Shown here piece after piece: positions 22,254-34,958 of a stretch of DNA of 64,000 nucleotides. Each line of letters begins with the position of its first letter. Within the stretch, counting starts at the first letter, position 1. Under the pieces are notes generated by a model that did no database searches, was not told the DNA's origin, and worked only from the letters and a program-made list of their open reading frames with translations. The translations under genes were made by a program, and so were the position numbers. Source of the DNA: Brachionus rotundiformis (Eukaryota > Rotifera > Eurotatoria > Ploima > Brachionidae); the NCBI GenBank assembly GCA_016802295.1, contig JAESIW010000200.1, positions 3,036,701 through 3,100,700 on the forward strand, given 5' to 3'.

Positions 22254-23800
22254 TATTTGATCAATTTAGCTCTATTGTTTAGAAACGCTTTTTTGATAAA
22301 ATAGTTTTTAAAAAATATTATCAATTTAAGTAGGATCATTTTTCATTATAATATGCATTGATTAGTATATAAAATCAAAATATTTTATTATTAAATATCA
22401 AATCAAAATATTTTATTATTTAATTTAATTAAATTTGCGATTCATCTAATAATTTTTAAGATTTATTAATTGACAGTTTTTTAATTAAAATGATCTATTA
22501 TAATTAAACGACTAATAAAAGATATTAAATGTCAAGTAAATTTATTTGTGACTGATTTTTGGTTAGTGGAAAAAAGTTTTTCCAAGACTCGAATTTAAGT
22601 TTTCAATTTTACTATTAAACAAGTCTTTATTTAAAATTTTCTATTTTATTGATTAATATTTTATTTACGTTAGTTTCATAATGAATCACGAAAAAAATCG
22701 ATAGCACATCATAATTTCTAAAAGATTCAATTATTTTTAAATTTTTTTGTTAAAAGACAGCATCGATGTATCTATGAAAATGAAATATGAGTAATTAAGG
22801 AACATCGAAAAAGTCTGTAGCCATTTCCTAGCCGAGTAATTTTTTTGATTTCATGGAAAAATCGAACTGGTATAATGCCTATAATTTCCATAAGTAATTT
22901 GTAAGGAAATTTAATCCAAAATTAAGATGGTTTGTGACAAAAATTGAAAAAAAAATTAACAATTGCATCACCAAAAAATTATAATCTAGTATTGATTTTT
23001 TAGATATAATATGAGTTTTTGGTTTTTCTTCATGTAAATTATTTCATTTTATTTATTTTGTCAAGAATGCTTATTTAAGTTTTATAACATTTAATGCACG
23101 AAATTTATATAGAGCTGCTGATGTAAATATTTTAATAACACGGCAATATAATTAATATAAATTGAATTTAACTCTAAGAGAATTTTTTTGTATCAGATCA
23201 ATAATTTATGAAAAAATATATTCGAATTTTTATTTTTTAGATTTTAATTAGTCCAAATATATTTATTTTAAAATAAAATTAATTATATATTTGTTTAACT
23301 TTTTCCTGGAAAATAATTAATTATTGAACAAAGAATGTAAACATCTTTTTCTTAAGATTAGTATAAGAGATTTAGGTATAATTAAAATTTTCGAATTTTG
23401 AAAATTTTTTAAATATTTATAGATTTTGAAATTAGTATAGCAAACGAAGATAATTTTATGCTAATTATCTAAGTACGTATTTCAATCACCGTAATTTATC
23501 GATTTAAAAAGAGCTTAAATATGAATTTTTGAAAAGTATAGAAGTTTCTGAAAGATTTAGAATTATTATTTTAAGTCTACAAAAAAAGCAAAAACATTAG
23601 CTATACGGAAAAATCTTAAATTATTTAACAAATTATGAATCGTTCCTTACTTCAGTAAATAAAATTAAAAAAAAAAACACTGATAAATCTTAAGGGACAA
23701 ATTGTAATCAAAGAATCATAAAAAATTATCTATTATTTGTCTATAAATGTGATATTTTCATAAAATAAGTTTTGATAAGATTTTTAGATGAATTCAATTT
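22254..23800. other. AT-rich spacer with the right direct-repeat copy
   Basis: No gene seen. The repeat copy 22260-22505 begins six bases beyond the start codon of the TSP1/Ig gene, so it is the promoter or 5' UTR of that gene. Confidence 0.55.
22260..22505 (+). repeat. Direct repeat, right copy
   Basis: Second copy of the repeat at 20377-20599. It contains an internal duplication of a segment around AATCAAAATATTTTATTATT that the left copy has once, which accounts for most of its extra length. Confidence 0.9.
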
Positions 23801-25408
23801 ATGTGTAAGAGCAAATGCATGGAAGAAGAGGAAAAATACTGGTCCAATCTTGAAGAAATTTTTGTACATAATGTCTATGAAAGAATTTCCTCTAAGTATG
23901 ACGAATTTTTACAGCATAGCCTAATCAAATATCGAAATAACGAAGATAATAAAAATTCAACTTCAGGTAATGATAATGAAATTATCAATGTAAATAAAAA
24001 TACGACATATAAACTCAAGAAAAAATCTAAAATAGCCTCACGCAATAAAAACGAATGGCCTAAAGTTAAACAATTCCTTCTTCAAATCGAACCATATTCA
24101 CTCATTGGTAATTTTATTTTAATATAATCAAATAGCAGATATTTTAGGACTAAATTTAGCTGACGTTGGATGTGGTGATGGAAAATATATGAATATTAAT
24201 AGCCTAATTTTTCCGATCGGGTCAGATCGTTCTGTCTCATTGAGCCAATTGGCTTCATACCGAGACGCCTCTAATTCAACAATGTGCAACAAAAACCAAG
24301 TTGTTATATGTGATAATCTTTATTTACCATTTAGGTAAAAAAAATCCACAATATTATTCAATTAAATTGTTAATTTAAAAATTTAAGATCCAATTTGTTT
24401 GATGCCGTAATATCAATTGGTGTAATTCATCACCTAAGCACTGAAAAACGAAGAACCAAAGCAATTCAGGAATTGGTCAGAATTTTAAAGCCTGGTGGAA
24501 AAATCATGATTTATGTTTGGGCAATGGAGCAACGTTTAAGAAAATTTAAAAGCCAGGATGTTTTGGTCCCAATGCTAAATTTAAACTCTATAAACCCTAA
24601 ATCAAAATTAAAGATAAATTTGAGAAGAGATTTAAGCAATAATTCTGCAGTGGATAGCGAGGACTCGAATGATGATACTGTTTCCGTAAGATTTAGCCGC
24701 ACAGTCAGCTTAAATAGTCAAACTAAAGACTCAGCTGACCAAGAACTAGATGAAAACAAAGAAAAATTATCTAGTTCAAGAGATGATGAGGTGTTATTTA
24801 AGCAAAATTTAAAAAAAAATGAGAATGACTTAGAAATTGCAAAAAAAAATAATTTTGTTGAATCGCTAAAGAGATTCTTTTCTCAAAAAGTTTTATCAAA
24901 AGAGGAGCCCTGTGAATTTACAGAAACATTGTCAAGTTCTGATTTTTCCAAAGACAGATCTTTAATACAGAAACCAGCTTCAATTGATAAATATAAAAAA
25001 ATAATTGACGAGCATAAAGATCTTTTGCCAAAGAATTTTTCAATAAGAAAATTTCCACACAGTAGCTGCCAGGACACATTTGAAAAAATACAGGACTCAA
25101 TCGATCAAAAGACAAAATCTGAAAAAACTTTAAACTTATGTCCATTAAATACATCATCCATAACATCGACAAATATTCTATGTTCACCTGAAAACAAACA
25201 AGATCAAAACCTAGATCAAACAAATTCAAATGAGGATGGTGAAGATAAAAACAATGATCTTAATAAAAGATTTTATCACGTATTTACAAAAGGTGAACTT
25301 GACAAATTAATTAAAGAACATTGTCCTGAGCTGGTTATCTACGAGTCTTACTACGATCATGGTAATTGGAGCATCTGTGCCCGAAAAGAAATAAATGATT
25401 CCATTTGA
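23801..25408 (+). CDS. trmt9b: TRMT9B (KIAA1456)/ALKBH8-type tRNA methyltransferase-like protein
   Basis: Three exons, 23801-24107, 24139-24334 and 24388-25408, give 507 aa. Trm9-type enzymes methylate wobble-uridine modifications of tRNA; vertebrate TRMT9B is a diverged member whose catalysis is debated. Visible blocks: FVHNVYERISSKYD, WPKVKQFLLQ, SAM motif I VGCGDG (residues 112-117), VICDNLYLPF, ISIGVIHHLSTEKRR, LVRILKPGGKIMIYVWAMEQ, then about 230 residues of charged low-complexity insert and the family's closing block FYHVFTKGELDKLI with YDHGNWSICARK. The long insert before that block distinguishes TRMT9B from yeast Trm9. The first intron is only 31 nt and ends in a tandem AG (TAGCAG), so a 28-nt form that adds one alanine is equally readable. 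An upstream in-frame start is blocked by a stop. Confidence 0.88.
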
Positions 25409-27038
25409 TGGTACCTACCTCCTTAAATTAAATATTAAAATTAAAAAAAGCTTATTTATTTTTAATTGTATTGTATTTTTTAATTAAGTACATATCCTAA
25501 ATATTAAAAATATAATTTTGAAATAATTAATTTATTTTTATAAATAAATTAGAATTTTTGTAAAATTTCTCTGTTGTATTAAATTATTCAAAAAAACATT
25601 TAACAAATATATATTAAATACTTTTTAATTTTACAATTTTTATTTAAAATTAAAGTCCTCGCCATGTTAAAAGATTTATTAATGAGGTTAGGAGGAGTTA
25701 AAGACTGTCAAAATTTAACTAGACATAGCAACTGAATTTTTTTTAATATATAACTGATTGTTAGTACATAATTAATTGATTATTTAAAATTTTAAAAAGT
25801 GAAATAAATCCTAATCAGTGGGAAGATTTCAATAAAAATTAAAAAAATTAGTTTTTGAATAAAAAATTGACCAAAAATAAATTTTTCATTACTGGCAAGA
25901 ATTCATTTTAGGAAAAGAGTTAAAACTTTAATTACAAAAATTAGGGTTATCATAACATTTTACAGCTCGAATAGTGTGATTTTGGAAAAAGAGATTTTTA
26001 TATAAATTCGGCCACCTTCAAAAACCAATAAAATTTTAAAAAAAGTTTTTTAATTACTGTATTTACTAATTCAAATTTTTAATTATAAAAAAAATTAGAA
26101 ATGAAAATGTTTTCGAAAGAAAAACTAAAATCAATAATTCAAATGCAATTTATTTATTTTTTTGTCTCTTTTCTCAACAGGGCTTGGGGCTGGCTTTGGC
26201 AGAGTTATGACGAGGTCTTTCCTTAAGAAGCCAGTGGGATGTTCATCATAAACCGTGCCACTCATCCGATCAGTTAATGGCTGCGAACTTGGCAACTATT
26301 AGACTAGCTTGGAACCACAAACCAAGCGTCTTCTCTCTCAATTGAGAAAATTCTTAACTTGAGGCTTCCAAAGTTGCGTCTATCTGTAGAGGGTCAGCAG
26401 ATTATCGCTCCTTTAGGATTCTACACTGGGAGGTGGTCGAAGCCAGCGACGCTTTCATACGAAAAGACTTAGACAAAGGTCCGTAAACCCGCCATACAGC
26501 TCTTCTGCATACTACGTGAAAGACCATATTGTATATATATTTATATATTTATACAAAATTGAATTTTTAATTTTTTTGACTAAATTTATTTTCATTCATA
26601 TTAGAAAACTATACATGAGCTTTTTGTTAATTTTACTTAAAAATTTAAAGTAATTAAAATACATCCTTAAAACTTAAAAGTCGCCTTTTCTACAAATCTA
26701 TTGATTACGGTCACTAAAGATTAAAAAAAAGACGAAAAATTTTAAAATATTATAAATTAATCAAGATGATTTTAAGCGTATAGTATTTTCGATTTTTTAA
26801 AACCTGTTAAATTTTAAAGAATAATTTAACCTACGATTATTACTATTATATAAAATAATTTTAAAAAATTGTTTTCTTAAAATTTGATATTTAATTGACG
26901 AGAATGTGAACAGATCCTAAATTTCTAGTGAAAAAAATTTTAGATAAGAATTTTTTTTAAATTTGATGATTATGTCATCATTTGAATAAAAAAGTATGAT
27001 ATTTAAAACTTTATTTAAAATCTAATGATCCAACTAAG
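25409..27038. other. Spacer with a GC-rich repeat island
   Basis: AT-rich except for the island at about 26165-26526 described separately. No gene otherwise. Confidence 0.6.
26165..26526 (-). repeat. GC-rich island, probable fragment of a mobile or dispersed repeat
   Basis: About 360 bp with near-balanced base composition in a region that is otherwise strongly A/T. Positions 26313-26369 match 1649-1705 in inverted orientation, so it belongs to a dispersed family. On the minus strand 26295-26131 is open for 54 codons up to a TGA and includes GTVYDEHPTGFLRKDLVITL with a proline-rich end; it lacks an obvious start and is preceded by a stop, so it may be the tail of a decayed element's ORF. No terminal repeats or target-site duplication were identified. 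Class not determined. Confidence 0.6.
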
Positions 27039-28205
27039 ATGACAAAATCAATCAAAACAGCTTATTTGATTTGGCTTTTTGGCGGCTTGTTCGGCCTACA
27101 TCATTTTTATTTAAAGCGGGATAAACAAGGTTTTATCTATATGATTACACTTGGTGGATTCTTGGTCGGATTTCTCAGAGATATTTACCGATTGCCTGAA
27201 TATGTAAAAGAAGCAAATCAGGAAAAAGATTTTATGGAAAAACTCAAAATGAAGCAGGATCAATTAAAAACACCTTTATTCATGACATCTCGTTTCATTA
27301 GCTCAATAGCCGTAGGGTCCTTATTTGGCTACATAGCACGAAATAGCTTATCAATTTCTGAAGGTGAATTAAGTTATAATTGGGCCGAAATTTCGATCAG
27401 ATTTTTGAGTTCTATAATCGTAGCATCAGTTGTATATCTTATTGGAACCGAAGGTCCTTTAAAATGCTCATTTGAATGGCCTCTTTTAGGCTCTTTTTTA
27501 TCTCTTGCCTTTGACTCAATTAAGCAATCAGCCTCAATTTTTAACGCTTCCATTTTGGCTTCTTTATTTCTCAATTGGAATTTGAAATGGGACAATGACT
27601 TTTTCGAAAGAGTAAACGAAAGAAAATTAATTACAAGAATTATCTTTTTAGCTTTTGGTTTAGCTGTTTTTTCTGGTATATTAGGATTATTCATTTGGAA
27701 TAATGCTACTTTGGAGTATCAAGGTGAGAAGGTTTCTCTAAGCGAGTATGTTGAGAAATTATACAATACAGAAGAAATGAAGAAATTACGCGAAGTTTTA
27801 AAGATGCTTTGGGATTTTTATCAAGCACATGGCCTTCGTAGGCTCATTAACCACTTTTATTACGGCTACGATCCTGAAGCAATAGCTCATGCTTATAAGG
27901 TAATTAATAATTATTAAAAAAAGTAATTATTTTATTTTCTATGTAAAGATTTTGGAATTAAACGAACGCTCTAGCCAACAAGATATTGACCAGCGTTGCA
28001 GAATGCTGTCAAGAAAATGGCATCCTGATAAATATAAGGTTTTGGTTATGACTTATATTTAGATAAATTTATCTTTATTTTGTACTAGGATGCTGAGAAA
28101 AAGATGAATGCAGAAAAAATGTTCATGGATGTTCAGCAATCTTGTAATACTTTATCGGAACATAGAAGAAACAAAATCGATCAGAATAAAAAATCCGAAA
28201 TGTAA
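27039..28205 (+). CDS. dnajc22: DNAJC22 (Wurst) homologue: TM2-domain membrane protein with C-terminal J domain
   Basis: Three exons, 27039-27899, 27949-28038 and 28089-28205, all phase 0, encode 355 aa (human DNAJC22 is about 341). Drosophila Wurst/DNAJC22 acts in clathrin-mediated endocytosis together with Hsc70. The N-terminus is a TM2 module: hydrophobic AYLIWLFGGLFGLHHFYLKR followed by a second helix with GGFLVGFLRDIYRLPEYV. Further helices lie at about residues 87-105, 124-140, 147-185 and 203-225. The J domain occurs only after splicing: LELNERSSQQDIDQRCRMLS, RKWHPDKYK with HPD at residues 312-314, then NAEKMFMDVQQSCNTLSEHRR. HPD is the Hsc70-stimulating tripeptide. The domain order (TM2 first, J last) is specific for this family. 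Confidence 0.92.
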
Positions 28206-28677
28206 AATTTTATTCTAATTAAAATCTCTTTCATTAATAAAAAAATTTACTTCTCTTAACTGATAATTTGAAATTAAGAGAAAATCTTTTTTTAATTATT
28301 TTAAATGTAATGGATTAAACCTTTTTTGCTCCTTAATATATTTAAATAAAAAAATAAAACCAATTTTTGGAAATTTAGTATCCTTAAGCTAGAATTAATT
28401 AATTAATTGTTTTTGATTAGATAACATTACATGCAAAAAGATTTTTAGACATGTCATCTAAAGTCGGTTTGTCAATGTCTACCAGTCTTTTATCCTAAAA
28501 ATATTTATTTTAATACAGTGCTGGTATTTTGGACAAAAATTAAAATTAAATTGTAAAAAATTTATTTTTATAAAAAAAAATTAAAAAAAAAAATTGATTC
28601 AAAAATAGAAGTAATATCATGGCATTAAACATTTTGATTTAAAAAAGCTAATTTTATAAAAATTTTTTGAGAAAAAT
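28206..28677. other. Short region between convergent DNAJC22 and C2CD3
   Basis: AT-rich. It contains a possible alternative last exon of C2CD3 at 28417-28494 (-): after a TTTTTAG acceptor it is open for 25 codons (DKRLVDIDKPTLDDMSKN...) to TAA. It would splice in phase from a GTAAAA site at 28770. Not certain. Confidence 0.35.
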
Positions 28678-31600
28678 TTAATTAAATTTAGAATAAAAAA
28701 TTTTATTTATTCGACTTAAATCCTGTTTAAGTAGACTTTTATTCTGAGACAATATATCTGATGATTTTACTCTTGTTTTTGATTTTTCATTATTATCACA
28801 ATTTTTTTCATTTTCACTTTCATTTTCGCTTCCTTCTTGTTTTTCCTTAATCTAATTTATAAAAAAAAATTACTTAAAACTATTTAAATCAAGCACTTAA
28901 TAACATACATTTACATAGTTATAGTGAAGTTGTTTCATTGTTTTTTCAAGATCATCTCTTGGCAAAAAATAATTTGGTATTTTTGAATTCAAATCCTTAT
29001 TTTTTTCTCTTATTTCATTTTCAATATTTTCATTCTTTTCTTCGATCTTTTCATCATTACTCCTATTCTCAGCGTCAATTTCATCATTAATTTTATTCAA
29101 TTCTTCCGGTATGATAACAGTTAAGTTTTCTTCTTCATGATCTTGATTGTTTCCGTTTTGCACTTGAGTTTCATTTTTTTCCTCGAGGTCCATTTCGACC
29201 AGCAGAGATTTATTGTTTTCCTCATTCAGATTCTCATTTTCAGCTATTTCATCATCACTTTCCACTTGATTACAATCAATTACATTTTCGACAAAATCAT
29301 AAGTTTCTATCTGCGGTGATTGCGTATTATGCTGTCTAGATGGAATTATTTCATAACTAGTGTTCAAGTTACAGGTTTGGTCCAAATCAGTGTCATTCAA
29401 GTTTTCATCTATTTCACCTGATTTAGAATTATCTTCATTTTCTTCGTTATTTATCTAAATATTTATTAAAATTAAAAATAAATAATTATAAAGTCTTTTA
29501 GTTTATACCGGACATGAAGGAGGTAATTGGTCAATTTTGTCTGACTCGACAAGGTTTACTATATCATATTGTGCTGACTTGCCATCACTCGATTCAGCCC
29601 AAAATGAATCCAATAAATTCCTAATTGGTTCAAATTTAACTTCTTCAGTTTGATCAATTTCAACAGCAGAGTTTTCCATGTTATTTTTTGTTTCTAAATG
29701 CTCTTTTAACTCATTATTCTGTTCTGTCTGAACCATTTGATCCTCTTTAATTATTTCAGTCAAATTAATTACTTTACTAGCTTGTTCCAAAGGTGCATTT
29801 GGTTTTTCAATTTTTACCTCCAGTCTTTGCTTGAGCATTTGGTTTAATTGATCTAGTTCACTTAATTTTTCCAGCAAACCAATCTTTAGCTCATTTTTAT
29901 CTTTTATAATTTCTTCTGCATTGTCTTTTAGATTGTCTTTTCTATTTGAATGAACAGATTCAGATCTAAAGCTGGTCAAAGACTGCACCGATTGAACCGA
30001 CTGAGGTTGATTGCTTAAAGATGAAGTTGAAGCAGATTCGTACATTGGAACATACAACGAAGATTTCTTTTCGTCTTGAGACAAATTTTTCTTTCTTTTT
30101 AAATAGGCTTCTTTTATTTCGAACAAATGCTCTTGTGGAAGAATATTTATCTTAAGCTGTCCTTGGCTATTTCCGACTGAGTCCTGAATGTTATACCAAC
30201 CACTTAAGTGAGAGAGTCCGCACATTAAAGGCTTTAGATCAACTGAAACACAGCCTAGCAGCTTATTAAGGCCATTCGGCTCTGGATTCTTATGCCAAAC
30301 TTTTAGAACAAAATATTTTAATTCATCAATAAAGAAATCCGAGTCTATGTTTGCCAATGACTGAAAATTCCAAATTGGCGAGCTTGACTGCTGGCATATT
30401 TTAGTTTCGCTAATATCACACATTTTATCCATATTAGTATTAAAGGTAACAAAGGCATCAGGCTCAAAGCATCTTGTCGATTTTTCCTCATAAACTTTTG
30501 GCAAATGAATTGCTTTCTCTATTTCAACTAAACATTTGACCATGTTTTTGGTGCTTGGCAAATTTTTCTCCGGCTTAACAACATCAACAGGATCTGTGTC
30601 TAAACAAATCTCATGGTATTTAGGTGCATTGCTAGGCTTTATAATTTCTGGAGTGTTATCTTTTACATTGAAATCAGTATTCGGCTTCCATCCAATTTCT
30701 TTACCAGATTTGATGATCTTAACAAAGTCATCTGCTTTCAAAAACCTGATAGTGAGTTCGAGATTTCCTATTTCTTGGTTCGATGGCTCTAAAACAGTTT
30801 TAATTGGCATCCATCCTCTTACTCCAATTCTATTATCTAATAAAGCTTCCAGATCAACTGTACAAGAACCTAGCAAAACATCGGAGGAATTCTAAGCAAA
30901 AATAATTGTTAAAAAAAATAAATTTTTTGTCTACAATATTTTACTTTAATATATGAATCGGAATTTCTGGACCAAATTTCAAATACAATCTGTCCAAATT
31001 CGATTTGTTCAGCTAAGCTTAAAGTTTTTTTTGAGGAATAGTCATATTTAGATACTAATGGACAATTTATGTCAAAATAGTCGAAAAAATCCAACGAATA
31101 TCCATTTGGTGAGCATGGAATGACTCTAGTTTGTCTAAAGTCCTTAATAAAAAAATCGATATTAAAATTTAATTTAATTTTGTATTTTTATAATTAAAGA
31201 CAAAATATTAAAAATTTAATTCTAAGATTTATATAATTTACGCTCAAAATGAGCTAATTCTTTAAATAGTCATAGATATTTAAAAAATAGATATTTTTTT
31301 TTTGTAATAGTTTGAAATATAGTTAAATTAATAACTTACAAAAGGTCTGTTGAGAAATTTCAAGGAAAATTTTACATAAACATTGAAGTTTTGTTGATTG
31401 AAATTATCATTATTGAGTTTATTAATCAGTGTGTTTTGTAATCCATTAGCTCTTAAAACTCCTATGCTCATGCGAACATCATTAGGATCTGGTAGTTGGC
31501 GCGGGATTACGGCACAATTGTCAACTTCTTTGCCTCGTTTATATTCTACAGTCAAATGTAACTGACCAATGTATTTTTCATTTTTAAGATCGGAAAATCT

Positions 31601-34600
31601 GACTGTCTTTTCATAATCAGCCCGTAGCAATGGAATAATATAAGATCGATTATTGACTTCCAGAGTGGAATTTTTAATAATACTCAAAATTTTATCCAAA
31701 CCAAGTTCACCTTGTCCAATCAGTCTATCCCTACAATTTCCACAAGACCATATTTCAAATTTAACAGAATTGTTTGGTTGATTTTGAAACAAAGTTACCA
31801 ATTCGCTTTGGATCAAAATTTCTGAAGACAAAATCAGTCTATGGACTGTTCTAGACACATTTTTTGAGTTAACTCGCTTAGATAAAACATGAGAATTGAA
31901 AATAGACGTAGACAATGTATCTGAATTACAAGGTGTAGACGGAAATGAATATTTTACATTGTATTCTGATTCATTGTACAGAATCTCGCTTTTTCCCTCT
32001 TGACGTACTGGATGAATCCTCAAATCATCCATAATGATTGTAAAAAAATGCTCAATATACACATTTTTTTTTGAATTTTGAATTTTGCTCCTATCATACA
32101 GAGTCTTTTGTATATTCAAAATTTGCTCTTGGGATCCCAGTGTCATCAGAATGTTAATCTCTCCAACTTTTTGACCAGTGAACAAATCAAATACACTAAG
32201 CCATCCATCAATTCCACTCAGAGGCATTTTGGTACAATCGCTTAAATATTCCTTTAAATATCCAAAATCTACCATTTTAAGATAGAATTCGTGCAAGGGA
32301 AGCTTTACTGTTCCGACTAAAGAGTCTGACATGCAGCCAGAATTTTTTTTCCAAGCTTCAATGATCATAAAATTATTTTTCATGTTTTCAATTATTGACT
32401 TATTAATTGAGAATCCTAAGTTAAGAGTCCAATTAAAATTTTTAGAAGCCTCAAATTTTATTTTCTCTTTGTTCCAAAACAAGCGACTGATGAGATAAAT
32501 TTTTTCCGGATCCTCGAAGTCTGAGACAAAACTTCGAGCTTCATTTATGCTTAAAAACATTTTTATTGGTATGGCATATTCCTGAACCTTTTTAGTCTCA
32601 TAAGATTGTACAGTTAGTATTGGTTCTTGGATTTTTTCTTGAACTTTTTCAAATTTTACTTTTTGAATTGGTGTAGTTTCTGAGTTTTTTAATCGTTTTA
32701 AATTGACTAGAAACTCCTCCAAATCAGATGACAACTCAAGCGATACATTCAAAGTTCCAATTCTTTTGCCACGTATATCCTTTACCGCTAATCTTTTCAA
32801 AAGTTTAAAATTTTTAGACTTGAGAACATTTCTTAGAGATAATCTTGCAAAACCAATCAATTGGGGTCCACTAGACACATGGCTTATTGCTTTGGTATTG
32901 CCTTGACTGGCACATGGACGAATGTATATTTTGAAAGAGGCATATGAGCGCCACCAGGAATCAAGTGAATGAGAATTGAATAAAACCGAGTAGTCCGCTT
33001 GGTGATCGAAAACTACTGAACACTCACTAGTCGATTCTTTAATATCAAACTTTTTTGATACCACCCTCATTACTTGGCTGGACATTGGATTAGATGACTC
33101 TTCCATTATGTTTCCCATGACTGGAAATTGATACTCGATAAAAAATAGACTTGATAAGTCAATTTTTTTACCAGCTAGAGGTGGCTTTGATTTAGAGTTG
33201 GAAGATTTTGTCGCTGATTGATGTGATGGTGATGGGTCACGAGTCTTGTTAAGTTTATCAAAAAAATTTTGTACCATGCTACTATTAAAAAAGCTAAGTT
33301 TATCTATATTTATTTTTGATATCTGTATTAGGTTTAGAAGTGAAATCCTTTGTGGACTGAGAATATCAATGTAGCGATCATTACATATCGAACCTTCGCC
33401 ATCGGAGCTCTGTACTTCGAATGAAACCCTTGGATTTAGACGAGAATTTTCTTCGTCAAATAGATCAAGTGATGTAACAGATCGGTCTTTGGATTCACCA
33501 TTTTTTATTAGCCTAACAAATAGATCTGGAGGTTCGAGCAAATTTTTAAGCTCTTGGTCTTCATTTGAAACATTCGAATAATTCTTGTCAGGTGACTCTT
33601 GTCTATACAGGATATTTGACAAAATTTGATGGTCATTCAATGGATCACTGAGTCTTGATACATCATTATCTTCCAAGTCTTCATCCAAAAATTCTGTTTT
33701 GTTTGAAATCATGGAATAAAAAGAAGTTGCATCGGCCTGAATTGGTCTTAAGTCCAAACTCTTAGGCTCCATACTAATGGCCGATTGAGACATTTCTTGT
33801 TTTAATTTAAGGCCTCTTTCAATTAAATTTTGAATTATTGAATTTTTGGGCTTTTCTATCATCTCTTCGTTTAATGTGTTGACATAAGAATTTGAATTAA
33901 ATAATAGAGAATTTGGCATTTTTTTAAATGCATCTTGGATTTTCGATTTTTCTTCTGTTTTTTTGACCAACTCGAGTTGCTGCTTTTCGAATTGGTCATA
34001 TTTTATATTAAAGTCATTTATGTTGCTGGCAGGTGTTGGCGTCACTGGTCTACTGTTTTCATTAAGATCACTTGTTTGTTTTTTATCAATTGAATCTTTA
34101 GTTAAACTTTAAAAAAAAACACTAATAAGATTTTAAGAATACTTTTAAGAACAGATTCAAATTGGATAGATACATGAAGGTCAGCAAATTTTTTCTGATT
34201 GGTATCAAATGCTGGAAAGTATCTAAATAATCATTTAAATTTTTTTTTTAATTGTTGTTTTATCTGTACCCTTTGATCGGATTTGTTGGTGAAAGCTCAG
34301 ATATCTGCATAATTTGAACCTTTGCCATGATCTTTTTGTTTTCGTCATCAATTATATCAATATCCAAAGTTTTCATATCTAGAATCAAATTTAACCAAGT
34401 TTATTACATTTAATTGAGTAAAATTTCCAATTACCGTTCAAATAGGCAGCGAATTGCTTTGGTCCACTTCGTACCATGTATCTGGCTAAAGTTTGACTTA
34501 CTTTATTGTCTAAGCAATTTGTACCAAATATTTTAGGCCTAAAAACCGCACCTATTGTATCTTCTTCGCCCCACCAGATACATCTAGCTATCAAGTTACC

Positions 34601-34958
34601 GCTTTTGGTATCGCTTGGCGAATTTTTATCTTTTAAATTTGATTTAATGTTCCGGTTATGTCTTGCGTTGTTAGCTAATGGCTGACTGGTTTTAGCAGGC
34701 TCGTTAACTAAATTTATTCTGCTTATTTGTAATTTAAGATAGCATTTGATTTCTCCCTCTACCTTAGGTGGTAAACTTGTAAAAACTTGGACATCTTCTC
34801 GAGATCTCTGGCTTTTAGATGGTTTTTCTAATAATTAATAAATTAAAAATTTAAGACAATTTAACAAATAAAAGATTACTATTTAATTTTTTTCTATAAT
34901 TAGAATCAACACTACTAGATGGACTATTAGAACGACTTCGGATGGTTTTTCCATTCAT
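28678..34958 (-). CDS. c2cd3: C2CD3 homologue (centriole elongation and distal appendage protein)
   Basis: Nine exons, 34958-34880, 34827-34435, 34378-34270, 34222-34143, 34095-31340, 31142-30945, 30891-29509, 29454-28909 and 28851-28678, close in frame to 1905 aa (human about 2353). C2CD3 is a centriolar protein needed for distal appendages and ciliogenesis. The N-terminal C2 domain has the family signature ARCIWWGEEDTIGAVFRP and ARYMVRSGPKQFAAYL, then QISELSPTNPIKGYFPAF. Several C2-like domains follow: WWRSYASFKIYIRPCAS with GFARLSLRNVL; a block ending GSQEQILNI; the exon 31142-30945 segment with QIVFEIWSRNSDSYIK; GSCTVDLEALL with VRGWMPI; and GCVSVDLKPLM. Near the C-terminus IPNYFLPRDDLEKTMKQLHY and SRINKIFYSKF resemble the vertebrate end. 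Acidic low complexity separates them. The exon 4/5 junction uses acceptor CTAAAG at 34096. Confidence 0.9.

Noticed and set aside
26131..26295. Calling the open frame in the GC-rich island a gene
   Set aside because: No start codon context, preceded by a stop, only 54 codons and inside a repeated segment; better treated as a relic.
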